Assembly: GCF_003347665.1 (NCBI RefSeq)
Contig: NZ_QDGA01000022.1
Span: forward strand, 6,819-70,818
Length of the DNA: 64,000 bases
Source of the DNA: Microvirga calopogonii
GTDB taxonomy: Bacteria > Pseudomonadota > Alphaproteobacteria > Rhizobiales > Beijerinckiaceae
Direction: 5' to 3'
A program made the translations under genes and the position numbers. Every line of letters begins with the position of its first letter. The stretch's first letter is position 1. Shown in pieces: positions 1 through 9,435 of this stretch. The notes under the pieces are model-generated. The model saw only the letters and a list, made by a program, of their open reading frames with translations, had not been told where the DNA came from and ran no database searches.

Positions 1-402
1 CTCCTACGCGGTCGAGGTGAAAGCCACTGACACCGCAGGTCTCGGCGAGATCACCTCGCCTACGTTCAATCTGGCCATCACGGACGTAAAGGAAGACGCC
101 GGCAACAAGGCCCCGACGGCGGCAAGCCTGGTCAACCCGGTCCTCTCGACGCCAGAGAATGGCGCCGCTTTGAAGGTCGCGGACATCGCTGTGGTGGACG
201 ACGGGCTCGGCACCAACACCCTGTCGCTGGTCGGGGCGGATGCCGTCCAGTTCGAGATCCGCGACGGTGCCAGCGGCAAAGAGCTGTGGTTCAAGGGCGG
301 GGCCGACTTCGAGGCCAAGAACTCCTACGCGGTCGAGGTGAAAGCCACTGACACCGCAGGTCTCGGCGAGATCACCTCGCCTACGTTCAATCTGGCCATC
401 AC
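1..402 (+). repeat. Near-identical 321-bp tandem unit in the cadherin-like region
   Basis: Bases 1-81 are identical to bases 322-402, an offset of 321 bp or exactly 107 codons. The unit therefore repeats in frame and is conserved at DNA level, which implies recent duplication or gene conversion inside the coding region. More copies probably lie beyond the left edge. Confidence 0.9.
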
Positions 403-1300
403 AGATGTGAAAGAAGATACAGCGGCCTTCAACTTCAAGCTGACCGATGCCACCTTCACCTTCACCGACTCCAAGGTCGTAATCGACGGTCCCGGAGGAC
501 AGCACTTTGTCCTCTCTGACTTCAAGCACTTCCAGTTCATAGATGGCAGTGTGGATGAGGCGGACGGCAATGCATTGGTAGATGACCTCTTTTACTACGC
601 TCACAATGTGGACGTGTGGAACGCCCACGTTGATGCCGATGCACACTATGCGCAATTTGGGTGGAAGGAGGGCCGTGATCCGAATGCTGTGTTCTCCACC
701 GTCACCTACCTCGGAGCCAACAAGGATGTGGCTGCCGCTGGCATCAACCCGGTTGAGCACTATCACCAGTTTGGCTGGAAGGAGGGGCGGGACGCGTCAA
801 TCAACTTCGACACCACGCTTTATCTGCAGCACAATCCCGACGTGAAGGCGGCCGGCATCGATCCGCTCGAGCATTACCTTGCCTTCGGCCGCTCTGAGGG
901 CCGTCAGGCCTACGAGGCGGTTGGCCTGAACGTCAAGGGCGCCTTTGACGCCGAGTACTATCTCCTCGCCAACCCGGATGTGGGCGCCGCCGGAGTTGAC
1001 CCACTCACGCACTACAATACCTCTGGCTGGAAGGAAGGACGCGATCCAAATGCCTTCTTCGACACCTCAGCCTATCTTTCCACCTACAGCGATGTGGCGG
1101 CCGCCGGGGTCAACCCACTCGATCACTACAACGCGTTCGGCTGGAAGGAAGGACGCGATCCTTCACCCGAGTTCGACACGAACGCCTATCTGACCGCTTA
1201 TGCAGATGTGGCAAAGGCCGGAGTTAACCCGCTGCAGCACTACCTACAGTTCGGCATCTACGAGGGACGCTCCGGCTTCAGCGACAGCATCATCGGGTAG
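2..1300 (+). CDS. Cadherin-like repeat surface/secreted protein, 3' end only
   Basis: The reading frame is open at the left edge, so the N-terminus is missing. The visible part starts inside a cadherin-like unit (AVEVKATDTAGLGEITSP...), followed by a full unit of about 107 residues (NKAPTAASLVNP to NLAITDVKED). A linker follows, then at least six C-terminal repeats of about 38 residues with the pattern FDxxxYLxxNPDVAAAGxNPLxHYxxFGWKEGRDP. Such cadherin-like units occur in large secreted adhesins, often exported by type I secretion; no RTX nonapeptides are seen in this fragment. The C-terminal repeat array is shared with the next gene. Role in adhesion or matrix is inferred from the family, not shown. 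Confidence 0.85.
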   Translation, partial: SYAVEVKATDTAGLGEITSPTFNLAITDVKEDAGNKAPTAASLVNPVLSTPENGAALKVADIAVVDDGLGTNTLSLVGADAVQFEIRDGASGKELWFKGGADFEAKNSYAVEVKATDTAGLGEITSPTFNLAITDVKEDTAAFNFKLTDATFTFTDSKVVIDGPGGQHFVLSDFKHFQFIDGSVDEADGNALVDDLFYYAHNVDVWNAHVDADAHYAQFGWKEGRDPNAVFSTVTYLGANKDVAAAGINPVEHYHQFGWKEGRDASINFDTTLYLQHNPDVKAAGIDPLEHYLAFGRSEGRQAYEAVGLNVKGAFDAEYYLLANPDVGAAGVDPLTHYNTSGWKEGRDPNAFFDTSAYLSTYSDVAAAGVNPLDHYNAFGWKEGRDPSPEFDTNAYLTAYADVAKAGVNPLQHYLQFGIYEGRSGFSDSIIG

Positions 1301-1982
1301 ACAAGCCCTCGTCAGCACTCGTCAAACGATAACCGAAACAGGTGATGCAGGGTTTTCATGCTGCACCACCTGTTTCGGTCCCACATGCCGACCCTTATCC
1401 ACGGCCGAAATAATAAGGAGTGGGACTCAATTGCGTCCCAGACAATGCAGCGCATCGTCGAGGCGAGTTGTCGCTTCTGCCGCGGCCCTCAGCTTCGGCG
1501 CGCCGTACGGGTTGCAAGCCAGCGCCTTTGTACAAAGTGCAAGGCCTCTCGCGAAGGACTGCTCTGGACCGGACATACTCCGGGCTCAATGCCTATGGTT
1601 GTCCCCCGCTGAGATCAACTCCGTGCCGAGCGGCCCTCCCGCCAAGACCCGCAACCCGCACGGCTGCTGTGTTGCTTTATCCTACGATGCTATCGCTGAA
1701 CCGAGGCCGCCCCTGGTAGAGGCCGAACCTTAGATAATGTCCGAGCGGATTGACACCAGCCGCCGCCACATCGGGGTATGCCGAGAGATAGCATAGAGTG
1801 CCGCGACACTCAGCTTATTACCTTTCTTTGCTAGCCGAGCTCAGCGACTACCCAAAATATCAACGATCTTACCAGGCCTCAAATCATGATTTTCAATGCT
1901 GCCTAGCGTATAATCAGCGTCTGTGCATGAAACCCAAGCGGATAAGCTTAGCCATTTTCCGTGCATCTGCGGAGGAAATGCA
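1301..1982. other. Intergenic region between the two repeat proteins
   Basis: Apart from the hairpin at 1333-1378 I see no convincing gene. Open frames here have no recognisable domain and are probably chance frames. The last 150 bp are more AT-rich and likely contain the promoter of the following gene. Confidence 0.5.
1333..1378 (+). terminator. Strong hairpin downstream of the cadherin-like gene
   Basis: A perfect 12-bp stem (CCGAAACAGGTG at 1333-1344 with CACCTGTTTCGG at 1367-1378) is extended inward by five more pairs across one mismatch and closed by a 10-base loop. It starts 32 bp after the stop codon at 1300. There is no long T-run, so it may be a terminator or an mRNA 3'-end stabiliser. 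Confidence 0.6.
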
Positions 1983-2906
1983 ATGTTTTATTATGATGAC
2001 GTTTACTATTCAGACGACCCGCTCTCCTATAGTGATCCATATTATGATTTCGCTCTTGGCTTCTCATTCTATGAATCTCCAGTCGACGTCGCATACGACG
2101 ATTACTATGATAGCTATTACGCCTTCGACCCAGTCATCGACTGGTCATCCCCCCTTTCGCCCACCTACAATCTTCTGGTGGACGATGCTTTCTATCTGCG
2201 AACCTACCCTGACGTGGCCGCGGCAGGTATTGATCCGGATGTTCACTATGCCACTTGGGGTTGGCTCGAGGGGCGGGACCCCAATGCCTTCTTCAGCACG
2301 GACGGCTACCTTTCAGCCAACATCGATGTCGATTTGGCCGGAATCGACCCGCTAGATCACTATGCATCCGTCGGCTGGCAAGAAGGGCGTGACCCAAGCG
2401 TCGGGTTCGACAATGAGCTCTATCTGCAGACGAATCCAGATGTGGCCGCAGCAGGCATCAACCCGCTAGAGCATTATCTCGTCTTCGGGCGGGCGGAGGG
2501 CCGCGAGATCTATGCCACCATCGGCCCTGACATTGCGCCGAACGCCTTCGACTTCGAATATTATCTTCTTGGCAATCCCGATGTCGGGTTCTTTGGACCG
2601 CCCAACCCGCTGACACATTACAATTCCAACGGCTGGCAGGAGGGCCGTGATCCCAGTGCGTACTTTGATACCAGCGATTACCTGCAGGCCTACAGGGATG
2701 TCGCAGCCGCCGGCATCAACCCTCTTGACCACTTTGATACCTATGGTTGGCGAGAGGGCCGCGATCCGAGTATATGGTTTGACACGAAAGCCTATCTGGC
2801 AGCCAATCCCGATGTCGCAGCTGCGGGCATCAACCCTCTAACCCACTTCCTGCAATTTGGCGTTTACGAGGGCCGCCTCCCCCTAGGAGACGGTATCTTG
2901 GCGTAG
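1983..2906 (+). CDS. Stand-alone HYxxFGxxEGR repeat protein
   Basis: A protein of 307 residues. The start is the ATG at 1983, six bases after a good GGAGGA ribosome site at 1971-1976; an upstream in-frame ATG at 1923 lacks one. The first 60 residues are very rich in Tyr and Asp (FYYDDVYYSDD..., YDDYYDSYY). From about residue 65 to the end there are about seven 35-40-residue repeats of the form YLxxNPDVAAAGINPLxHYxxxGWxEGRDPS. The array has the same order and the same odd central unit (FGRxEGRxxYxxxG) as the C-terminus of the upstream cadherin-like protein, so this is a free-standing copy of that module. There is no signal peptide or membrane segment. Function unknown; export or surface attachment is a guess. 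Confidence 0.85.
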   Translation: MFYYDDVYYSDDPLSYSDPYYDFALGFSFYESPVDVAYDDYYDSYYAFDPVIDWSSPLSPTYNLLVDDAFYLRTYPDVAAAGIDPDVHYATWGWLEGRDPNAFFSTDGYLSANIDVDLAGIDPLDHYASVGWQEGRDPSVGFDNELYLQTNPDVAAAGINPLEHYLVFGRAEGREIYATIGPDIAPNAFDFEYYLLGNPDVGFFGPPNPLTHYNSNGWQEGRDPSAYFDTSDYLQAYRDVAAAGINPLDHFDTYGWREGRDPSIWFDTKAYLAANPDVAAAGINPLTHFLQFGVYEGRLPLGDGILA

Positions 2907-3484
2907 AGATCCCGTAAGGATTTTACCCTTGTCCACCGACGGTATGGAGGTCCTTCTTCGTCTGGAGTGCTGGAGACATGTGCTTTGACCGCGATCCAGC
3001 AATGCGGCGGCCTTTGGGTTTCTCCGCTGCTACTTCAAAGCCCAGATTGTCTGGTTTAAACCATGATATCAGCAGAGACGATTAGCCAAACCTTGAACAC
3101 TTCGAACGGCGGTTCGGTGCGGTGATGATGTTGGCAGTCGCCGCATCAGATTGACCGCCGGCAGTGCTGTATCGGACATATCTCCTGCCCGATGTCGTTG
3201 TATCCGGGTGAGCATCGCGGGTCGCACTTGGCATGACTGTTGGAGCACGCTGGATCCCGCCCATCTTCATCCATCAGTTCGCGCGCGCCACGACCTAATG
3301 GATTACCCCGAAGGCGTATAGCATCCTCTCGATGCAGCTCTGCCTATACTTTCCACTCCGAACTAATACCTCGGATGCGGCGGAGCATCGGAGAGATCGG
3401 AATGTTAAAGTTTCTCGCTGGTGTGCAGATTGCTCGTAATCGCAGCATCGCCACCGAGGTCTTCTTTATCTAGGGCTCGTCATT
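2907..3484. other. Intergenic, no gene seen
   Basis: 578 bases with no supported coding region, RNA gene or strong hairpin. It separates the repeat protein from manC and probably holds the manC promoter. Confidence 0.5.
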
Positions 3485-4897
3485 ATGGCACAAAAGATCG
3501 TTCCTCTCATCATGTGCGGCGGCGCCGGAACCCGTTTGTGGCCAGCCTCCCGTGAGCGAGCGCCTAAGCAGTTCATCAATCTGCTTGGAAAGCATTCGAG
3601 TTTCCAAGAGACGATCCTTCGGGTTACAGACTCTGAGCTTTTCGCTGAACCTGTTGTGATCACAAATCGTGCCTACAGCCACATGGTTGCGGACCAACTT
3701 CAAGAACTTGGCATCCAGGCCGATATTCTCCTGGAGCCCATGCAGCGCGACTCTGGACCAGCGATTGCGGCAGGCGCGAGTTACGTGGCTCAGCGCGATC
3801 CAAAGGCTCTGGTCCTCGTTTTAGCCGCCGACCACGTCGTGCGAGACGTAGCGGCCTTCCGCGGTGCGGTTCAAGCCGCGGCAAGACAAGCCGAGGTCGG
3901 AAACATCGTTACGTTCGGCATTGTCCCTGATCATCCGGCAACGGGCTATGGCTATATCAAGCGGGGGATCGAACTGGACCCATGTGGTCTCTGCCAAGTC
4001 GAGGCCTTCGTTGAAAAACCTGATGAGGAAACCGCGAGGCGCTACCTTGAAGCGGGCTACCTTTGGAATTCCGGCAACTTCCTCTTCCGATCGGATCTCG
4101 TGCTATCAGAATATGAGCGGTTCGACCCGACAACGGTTGCCGCGGCGCGACGCGCTGTGACAGATGCTAGTCAGGACCTCGGATGCAGTATTCTAAATCA
4201 GGAGGCATTTGGCACCTGCATAGCCCAATCCTTTGATTTCGCTGTATTGGAGAAAGCGGACTGCATCGCCGTCATGCCGGTCGATATGGGATGGTCAGAT
4301 GTGGGCTCGTGGCATGCCGTGTGGCAGCTCACCGACAAGGATCAAAACGGGAATGCATCAAAAGGCGAAGCCGTGTTTCTCGATGCCAAGGACAACTTCG
4401 TCTCAAGCGAAGATCTTGTCTGTGTCGTCGGCGTCGACAATCTCGCGGTCATTTCGACCAGAGACGCCACGCTCGTATACGATCGTCGCAAGGGCGATAA
4501 GGTGCGCACCCTTGTCAAGACGCTAAAGAGTGAAGGACGCAAAGAGGTTGAGGAGCATCTCAGGGTGTTCCGCCCGTGGGGCTCCTACCAGTCACTTGAT
4601 CTTGGGCCCCGTTATCAGGTCAAACGGATCATGGTCAAACCCGGCGGACGTTTGTCACTGCAAAAACATTTCCATCGTGCGGAGCACTGGATCGTTGTGC
4701 GCGGAACGGCCCTCGTCACAATTGGGAACCAGGAAAGGATCCTGCATGAGAACGAGTCGACCTTCATCCCGATTGGGGAAGTCCATCGGCTCGAGAATCC
4801 GGGCAAGATCCCCTTGGAACTCATCGAAGTTCAAACTGGCAGCTACCTAGGAGAGGACGACATCGTGCGTCTTGACGATGTGTATCACCGCATCTGA
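3485..4897 (+). CDS. manC: Mannose-1-phosphate guanylyltransferase / mannose-6-phosphate isomerase
   Basis: A bifunctional type II enzyme of 470 residues, the usual family length. It isomerises fructose-6-P to mannose-6-P and joins mannose-1-P with GTP to make GDP-mannose in the cytoplasm. The N-terminal nucleotidyltransferase part shows the pyrophosphorylase signature GGAGTRLWPASRERAPKQF (residues 12-30) and FVEKP at 175-179. The C-terminal cupin isomerase domain shows the metal-binding HFHRAEHW around residues 396-403. With the phosphomannomutase at 6395-7831 the GDP-mannose route from fructose-6-P is complete. The ribosome site is weak (AGGGCT), but the start matches the family N-terminus. 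Confidence 0.95.
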   Translation: MAQKIVPLIMCGGAGTRLWPASRERAPKQFINLLGKHSSFQETILRVTDSELFAEPVVITNRAYSHMVADQLQELGIQADILLEPMQRDSGPAIAAGASYVAQRDPKALVLVLAADHVVRDVAAFRGAVQAAARQAEVGNIVTFGIVPDHPATGYGYIKRGIELDPCGLCQVEAFVEKPDEETARRYLEAGYLWNSGNFLFRSDLVLSEYERFDPTTVAAARRAVTDASQDLGCSILNQEAFGTCIAQSFDFAVLEKADCIAVMPVDMGWSDVGSWHAVWQLTDKDQNGNASKGEAVFLDAKDNFVSSEDLVCVVGVDNLAVISTRDATLVYDRRKGDKVRTLVKTLKSEGRKEVEEHLRVFRPWGSYQSLDLGPRYQVKRIMVKPGGRLSLQKHFHRAEHWIVVRGTALVTIGNQERILHENESTFIPIGEVHRLENPGKIPLELIEVQTGSYLGEDDIVRLDDVYHRI

Positions 4898-5461
4898 GTG
4901 TCATGAGTGTCAGATCGACGCCTTCCCAAGGTTATGAACCGCCATAACGTAACAAGAGCACTGCATGAATTTGACTACAGGACAGTGCGAGTCCTGTTCT
5001 GCGACAGAAGCCAGCTAGTGCATGCGGATTGACCGCACGTGCAGCACGTTCTCCGAAGGCGATAGGAAAACCTATCGCTGAGGGAGACGACCTTACTCTC
5101 TGTGATTGCGACCCGTTTCAGGGAAGTGGCGGCCGCACCCCAAGGGGACATCAGCTACGGTGCCACGCTTTCGGTGCCGGTGGTCGGCCTTATCCGCTCA
5201 GGCTGAACGAGGCCCCTAAGACGTCCCTGCACCTCTTAGATTTGCTCCAGCACCACTGACGGCCTTCACGTCTCCTTGGCGCCACTAGGAAGGATGCATG
5301 TTCCCTGACGGGCTCTGGCTTCGCCCGCGGTCCCAAGGTCGGGACTTGGCCCAATGCGGGTGCAAGGCCAAGCTCGAATGGCGCCACTCTGATTGACACG
5401 CCTGAGCTTGCCCACCTTCCGCTAACCATCTATTGGGGCGGACTGCTTTTGGAGAGCTCGA
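4898..5461. other. Intergenic with a short hairpin
   Basis: No convincing gene. One perfect 8-bp stem (GCGATAGG, loop AAAA, CCTATCGC; 5059-5078) lies about 160 bp after manC without a T-run; it could be a weak terminator or a structured untranslated element. The rest shows nothing recognisable. Confidence 0.45.
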
Positions 5462-6364
5462 ATGCGCGTTCTGGCCGTCGCCGTCGCTTACAATCCCGAC
5501 ACGGAGCTGCTGACCCGGGTTCTGCAATCCGTGGCGGCCCAAGTTCAAGGGATCGTGGTGGTCGACAACGGCTCGGCGAACGCCGTTAAGGTGAGAGATG
5601 TCGCATCGAGTACCGGAAGCCAGGTCATCCACAATGAACAGAATCTGGGCATTGCTAGAGCTCAGAACCAAGGCGTTGCCATGGCGCGATCCCAGGGCTA
5701 CTCGCATGTCCTGTTGCTTGACCAGGATACGGTTCTGGCGCCGGGTGTCGTGGCGGATTTGTCGAATAATCTGACGGCTATCGAGAAGGAGCATGGCTGC
5801 ATAGGCGCCATCGGACCTGCCTATTATGAACTCAACAGCCAACGCCAGACGAGAGCCTATCGGGCCAGGGGGCTGCGACTATCGCGACTTTCACTCGCAG
5901 AGCGGGACCATCCCTTAGAGAGCGATTTCATCATTGCTTCTGGCTCTCTCATTCCACTTTCCGTTCTGGAAACGGTAGGTGGCTTCAAAGAAGATCTTTT
6001 CATCGACTTGGTCGATGTGGAATGGTGCTTCCGGGCGAGGACCGCCGGTTATAGATGCTTCCTTTCGCCCAGTGCCACTGTAGACCACCGGCTTGGCACC
6101 GGGACGACCCGGTTAGGTTCACGTCAAATAGCCGTGCATGCCCCGATTAGGAACTACTACTGGGTCAGGAATGCGCTCTGGCTAGCGCGTCAGCCCAGCA
6201 CACCTCCGGCTTGGAGGCTCTATTTCATCAGCAGGAGCCTGGGCTTCTTGGTTGCTTATACCACTCTCGCCGACAACCGAATCTCGCGGCTCCAACTCAT
6301 CTGCCGCGGGATGTGGGACAGCGTCAACAACCGACTTGGCCACCTCGGGCAGAAATCGGTTTAA
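5462..6364 (+). CDS. Family 2 glycosyltransferase, rhamnosyltransferase-like
   Basis: A GT-A fold glycosyltransferase of 300 residues. The N-terminal AYNPDTELL followed by VVVDNGS (residues 32-38) binds the nucleotide sugar; LLLDQDT (84-90) carries the metal-binding DxD (DQD). The acceptor-side motif DLVDVEWCFRART is typical of the RfbF/WbbL-like rhamnosyltransferase group. The C-terminal third is hydrophobic and basic, suggesting peripheral membrane association. It lies among genes for GDP-mannose and UDP-uronate supply, so a role in exopolysaccharide or O-chain assembly is likely. The actual sugar cannot be read from the sequence. Confidence 0.85.
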   Translation: MRVLAVAVAYNPDTELLTRVLQSVAAQVQGIVVVDNGSANAVKVRDVASSTGSQVIHNEQNLGIARAQNQGVAMARSQGYSHVLLLDQDTVLAPGVVADLSNNLTAIEKEHGCIGAIGPAYYELNSQRQTRAYRARGLRLSRLSLAERDHPLESDFIIASGSLIPLSVLETVGGFKEDLFIDLVDVEWCFRARTAGYRCFLSPSATVDHRLGTGTTRLGSRQIAVHAPIRNYYWVRNALWLARQPSTPPAWRLYFISRSLGFLVAYTTLADNRISRLQLICRGMWDSVNNRLGHLGQKSV

Positions 6365-6394
6365 CCATGCGTAGAGTTGAGTTTGTTCCTGTGC

Positions 6395-7831
6395 TCACCC
6401 AACCCATCGCTTGGCCTCGGCGAGCCCCCAGTTTAGGAGGCTCTCGGCTCGTGCCGGAGTCATGGCTTCGACATAGACGCGCAGTTCCGGCGCATTGCCG
6501 GAAGGCCTGAAGTGCACGACCTCACCGTTCCTCCCGGTAATTCGCAGTCCATCGCGGGTGTTGATTCGATCCGCGCCACCTAAAGGTGCCATCAGATCTG
6601 ACAGGAACGCGTCATCATGCTGGAGCCTGGAAACGAAAGCGGCGCTCTTGTCTGACGCAATCCGTTCCAGACGGTTGCTAGCTGCTGCCTTGAAGGAAAA
6701 GGCCTGCGCGATCGCGGCGAGAGGCTTGCCCTGAGTGATAATCACTTCAAGAGCACACAGGAGGGGCAGCATGGCATCCCGAGTTGGGAGGGCTGTGAGC
6801 GTGCGGCCTGCTCGCACAAACTCGGAACCAAGCAGGACGCCGCCATTGGCCTCGAAACCGACGATGGCCTGGGCTCCGGACTGCGCCGCCTCCTTCATCC
6901 CCTCGATGACATAGGGTGAGCCTACGCGAGTGCGAATTACTGTTCTAAAGGCACCGGCTGATTCCAGCGCAGAATTGGAGGTCACCGGCGTCACGACAGC
7001 ATCAGCGCCCAAAGACTTGGCGGTAATCGCTCCAACCAGGTCGCCTCTCAGGAAGGCGCCACCTGCATCCGAAACGAGAGGGCGATCCGCATCGCCGTCG
7101 GTTGAGACAATGGCATCGAGCGTCTGCTTGTTGGCCCATTGCCGCGCCAGTACCTCATCCTCATCGCGAAGGGCCTCAGTGTCGACGGGAATGAATTGCG
7201 TGGCACGCCCCAGCGGCACTACCCGCGCGCCGAGGACTTCGAGGACTTCGACAATGATATCCCGAGCCACAGATGAGTGTTGATACACTCCCACCGTAAG
7301 GCCTGACAGCGCCCCTACCCCAAAGTAATCCAAGTAACGTGCCTTATAGGCGGCAACAGGGTCGGTATCCGCCGCTTCCGCACGGATCTTCCAGGCATTG
7401 TCTGGCAGGTGCAGAATCCTCTGCTTGCTATGCCAGGCGAGAATACGAGCCTCATCCTGTTTGTCGATCTCACCCTGCGCCCGGTAGAATTTCAGGCCGT
7501 TGCGATCCTCCGGAATATGGCTCCCAGTAACCATGATCGCTGGCAGGCCGAAGCGCTTGCCATGGTAAGCGAGCGCTGGGGTTGGAAGAGCACCACAATC
7601 AACGGCGACAAGCCCCGCGTCTTGCAAGGCTGCACAACACAACTGTGCGATGCTGGGGCTGCTCGCGCGCAGGTCCCTCCCGACCAGCACCTTGCGCTGC
7701 GAGGTCGCAGCCGAGCCATCCTCCTTCAGCAGTTCGGCGAAGGCCCGGGTATAAGCGAACGCGGGGACTCCATTTAGTTCGGTGACGAGACCCCGCAGTC
7801 CGCTTGTTCCAAATTTGAGTGATGACGCCAT
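6395..7831 (-). CDS. manB: Phosphomannomutase / phosphoglucomutase family
   Basis: An alpha-D-phosphohexomutase of 478 residues that interconverts hexose-6-P and hexose-1-P. All four signature loops are present: the phosphoserine loop VTGSHIP (catalytic Ser104), the metal loop DGDADR (245-250), a sugar-binding loop at 326-331 and the phosphate-binding loop RPSGNAPE (442-449). Two loops differ from the commonest forms: the sugar loop reads FEANGG rather than GExSGH-like, and the phosphate loop reads SGNAPE rather than SGTEP. This variant resembles the phosphomannomutase subgroup paired with manC in rhizobial polysaccharide clusters. It is convergent with the glycosyltransferase and divergent from the dehydrogenase at 8074. 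Confidence 0.9.
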   Translation of the reverse strand: MASSLKFGTSGLRGLVTELNGVPAFAYTRAFAELLKEDGSAATSQRKVLVGRDLRASSPSIAQLCCAALQDAGLVAVDCGALPTPALAYHGKRFGLPAIMVTGSHIPEDRNGLKFYRAQGEIDKQDEARILAWHSKQRILHLPDNAWKIRAEAADTDPVAAYKARYLDYFGVGALSGLTVGVYQHSSVARDIIVEVLEVLGARVVPLGRATQFIPVDTEALRDEDEVLARQWANKQTLDAIVSTDGDADRPLVSDAGGAFLRGDLVGAITAKSLGADAVVTPVTSNSALESAGAFRTVIRTRVGSPYVIEGMKEAAQSGAQAIVGFEANGGVLLGSEFVRAGRTLTALPTRDAMLPLLCALEVIITQGKPLAAIAQAFSFKAAASNRLERIASDKSAAFVSRLQHDDAFLSDLMAPLGGADRINTRDGLRITGRNGEVVHFRPSGNAPELRVYVEAMTPARAESLLNWGLAEAKRWVG

Positions 7832-8073
7832 ATCCCTGGTTGCTCCGCTCGTCCATGCTGATGTCGCTAGCAGTCAGGCCGCTCCAGCGAATGATCTTGG
7901 CAATGGTATCCTGATGTTCGCCCCAAGATAGTCCCCTAGAAAGAGTAATCCTCCTCCCGTAGACCTGTCGCTGGTGCCTGCAAGCGCACCGTCGCGGGGC
8001 AAAGGGTGCGGAGTCATCTTGACGTGGCCCGCTCTTCCTTCCAGAAGTCCGCAAACGATCTCTGGGAATTCCT

Positions 8074-9435
8074 ATGCCCACCCATCATCCGAGCGATGCC
8101 GAACACGCTGCCGATGTTCCGGCGTTGCTGGCGCGCATCCAGGCTCGCCAAGCGCGCATCGGAATCCTCGGCCTTGGTTATGTCGGCCTGCCCTTGGCCC
8201 TCACGGCCGCCAGGGCCGGTTTTTCCGTACTCGGCTTCGACATCAACCCGTCCTATGTCGCGCGGCTCAATGGCGGCGAGAGCACAATCAAGCATATCCC
8301 TTCCTCCCTTGTCGCCGAGGCTGTCATAGCCCATCGCCTGGAGGCCACCACGGATTTCAGCCGTCTTGACGAGCCCGACGCCCTCCTGATTTGCGTGCCG
8401 ACACCTCTCACCAAGTACCGTGAACCTGACCTGTCCTATGTCAAGACGACGGCGCGGGCCATCGCTGCCCGGTTGCGCCCAGGGCAGCTGATCGTTCTGG
8501 AGTCCACCACCTATCCCGGCACGACGGATGAAGTGCTCAGACCCTTGTTCGAGGCCACAGGGCTCACTAGCGGCAAAGACTTCTTCCTCGCCTTCTCGCC
8601 CGAACGCGAGGACCCCGGCAATCCGGATTTCGCCACATCCACCATTCCGAAGGTGATCGGCGGCGATGGCCCCGACGCACTTGCCCTCGCCAATTCCCTC
8701 TACAGCGAATTTGTGGCCACCACCGTTCCGGTATCCTCCACGGCCACGGCCGAGGCCGTCAAGCTGACTGAGAATATTTTCAGAGCGGTCAACATTGCCC
8801 TCGTGAACGAGCTCAAGGTGGTCTATTCCGCCATGGGTATCGACATCTGGGAGGTGATTGAGGCCGCCAAGACCAAGCCCTTCGGTTTCATGCCATTCTA
8901 TCCTGGCCCGGGTCTTGGCGGGCACTGCATCCCAATCGATCCGTTCTATCTCACCTGGAAGGCGCGGGAGTTCGACATCACCACCCGGTTCATTGAACTC
9001 GCCGGTGAGATCAACACCCACATGCCCTATTATGTGGTCGACCGACTTGCCGGGGCGGTCGACGAGCGCGGCGTCCCCTTCAGCCGAGCGGCCATCCTGA
9101 TCCTCGGGGTCGCCTACAAGAAAAACGTTGATGACATGCGGGAAAGCCCGTCCCTGAAGCTGATCGAATTGATCGAAGCCCGCGGCGCGCGCGTCGACTA
9201 TCACGACCCGCACGTGCCGGAACTGCCACCAACGCGCAAGCATGCCCCTTTGGCCGGACGCCGCTCGATCCCTCTTACGCCCGAAATCCTGCGGACATAC
9301 GACGCGGTTCTGATCGCCACCGATCACGACGCCGTTGATTACCGCTCGGTTGTCGAGAATGCGGCACTCGTGATCGACACCCGCAATGCCTGCGCCAAGG
9401 CCGGCATCGTGAGCAGCCGGGTCATTAAGGCCTGA
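8074..9435 (+). CDS. UDP-sugar 6-dehydrogenase (WbpA/WecC-type)
   Basis: A nucleotide-sugar dehydrogenase of 453 residues that oxidises the C6 hydroxyl of a UDP-hexose(NAc) twice with NAD+ to give the uronate. The NAD-binding motif GLGYVGLP is at 33-40, the substrate stretch FSPERE with DPGN is present, and the catalytic cysteine is Cys285 in GLGGHCIPIDP. The C-terminal domain (AYKKNVDDMRESPSLKLI) completes the three-domain fold. The FSPERxDPGN form and overall length point to the WbpA/WecC/TviB group acting on UDP-GlcNAc or UDP-ManNAc rather than plain UDP-glucose dehydrogenase. It is separated from the divergent manB by 242 bp. Confidence 0.92.
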   Translation: MPTHHPSDAEHAADVPALLARIQARQARIGILGLGYVGLPLALTAARAGFSVLGFDINPSYVARLNGGESTIKHIPSSLVAEAVIAHRLEATTDFSRLDEPDALLICVPTPLTKYREPDLSYVKTTARAIAARLRPGQLIVLESTTYPGTTDEVLRPLFEATGLTSGKDFFLAFSPEREDPGNPDFATSTIPKVIGGDGPDALALANSLYSEFVATTVPVSSTATAEAVKLTENIFRAVNIALVNELKVVYSAMGIDIWEVIEAAKTKPFGFMPFYPGPGLGGHCIPIDPFYLTWKAREFDITTRFIELAGEINTHMPYYVVDRLAGAVDERGVPFSRAAILILGVAYKKNVDDMRESPSLKLIELIEARGARVDYHDPHVPELPPTRKHAPLAGRRSIPLTPEILRTYDAVLIATDHDAVDYRSVVENAALVIDTRNACAKAGIVSSRVIKA

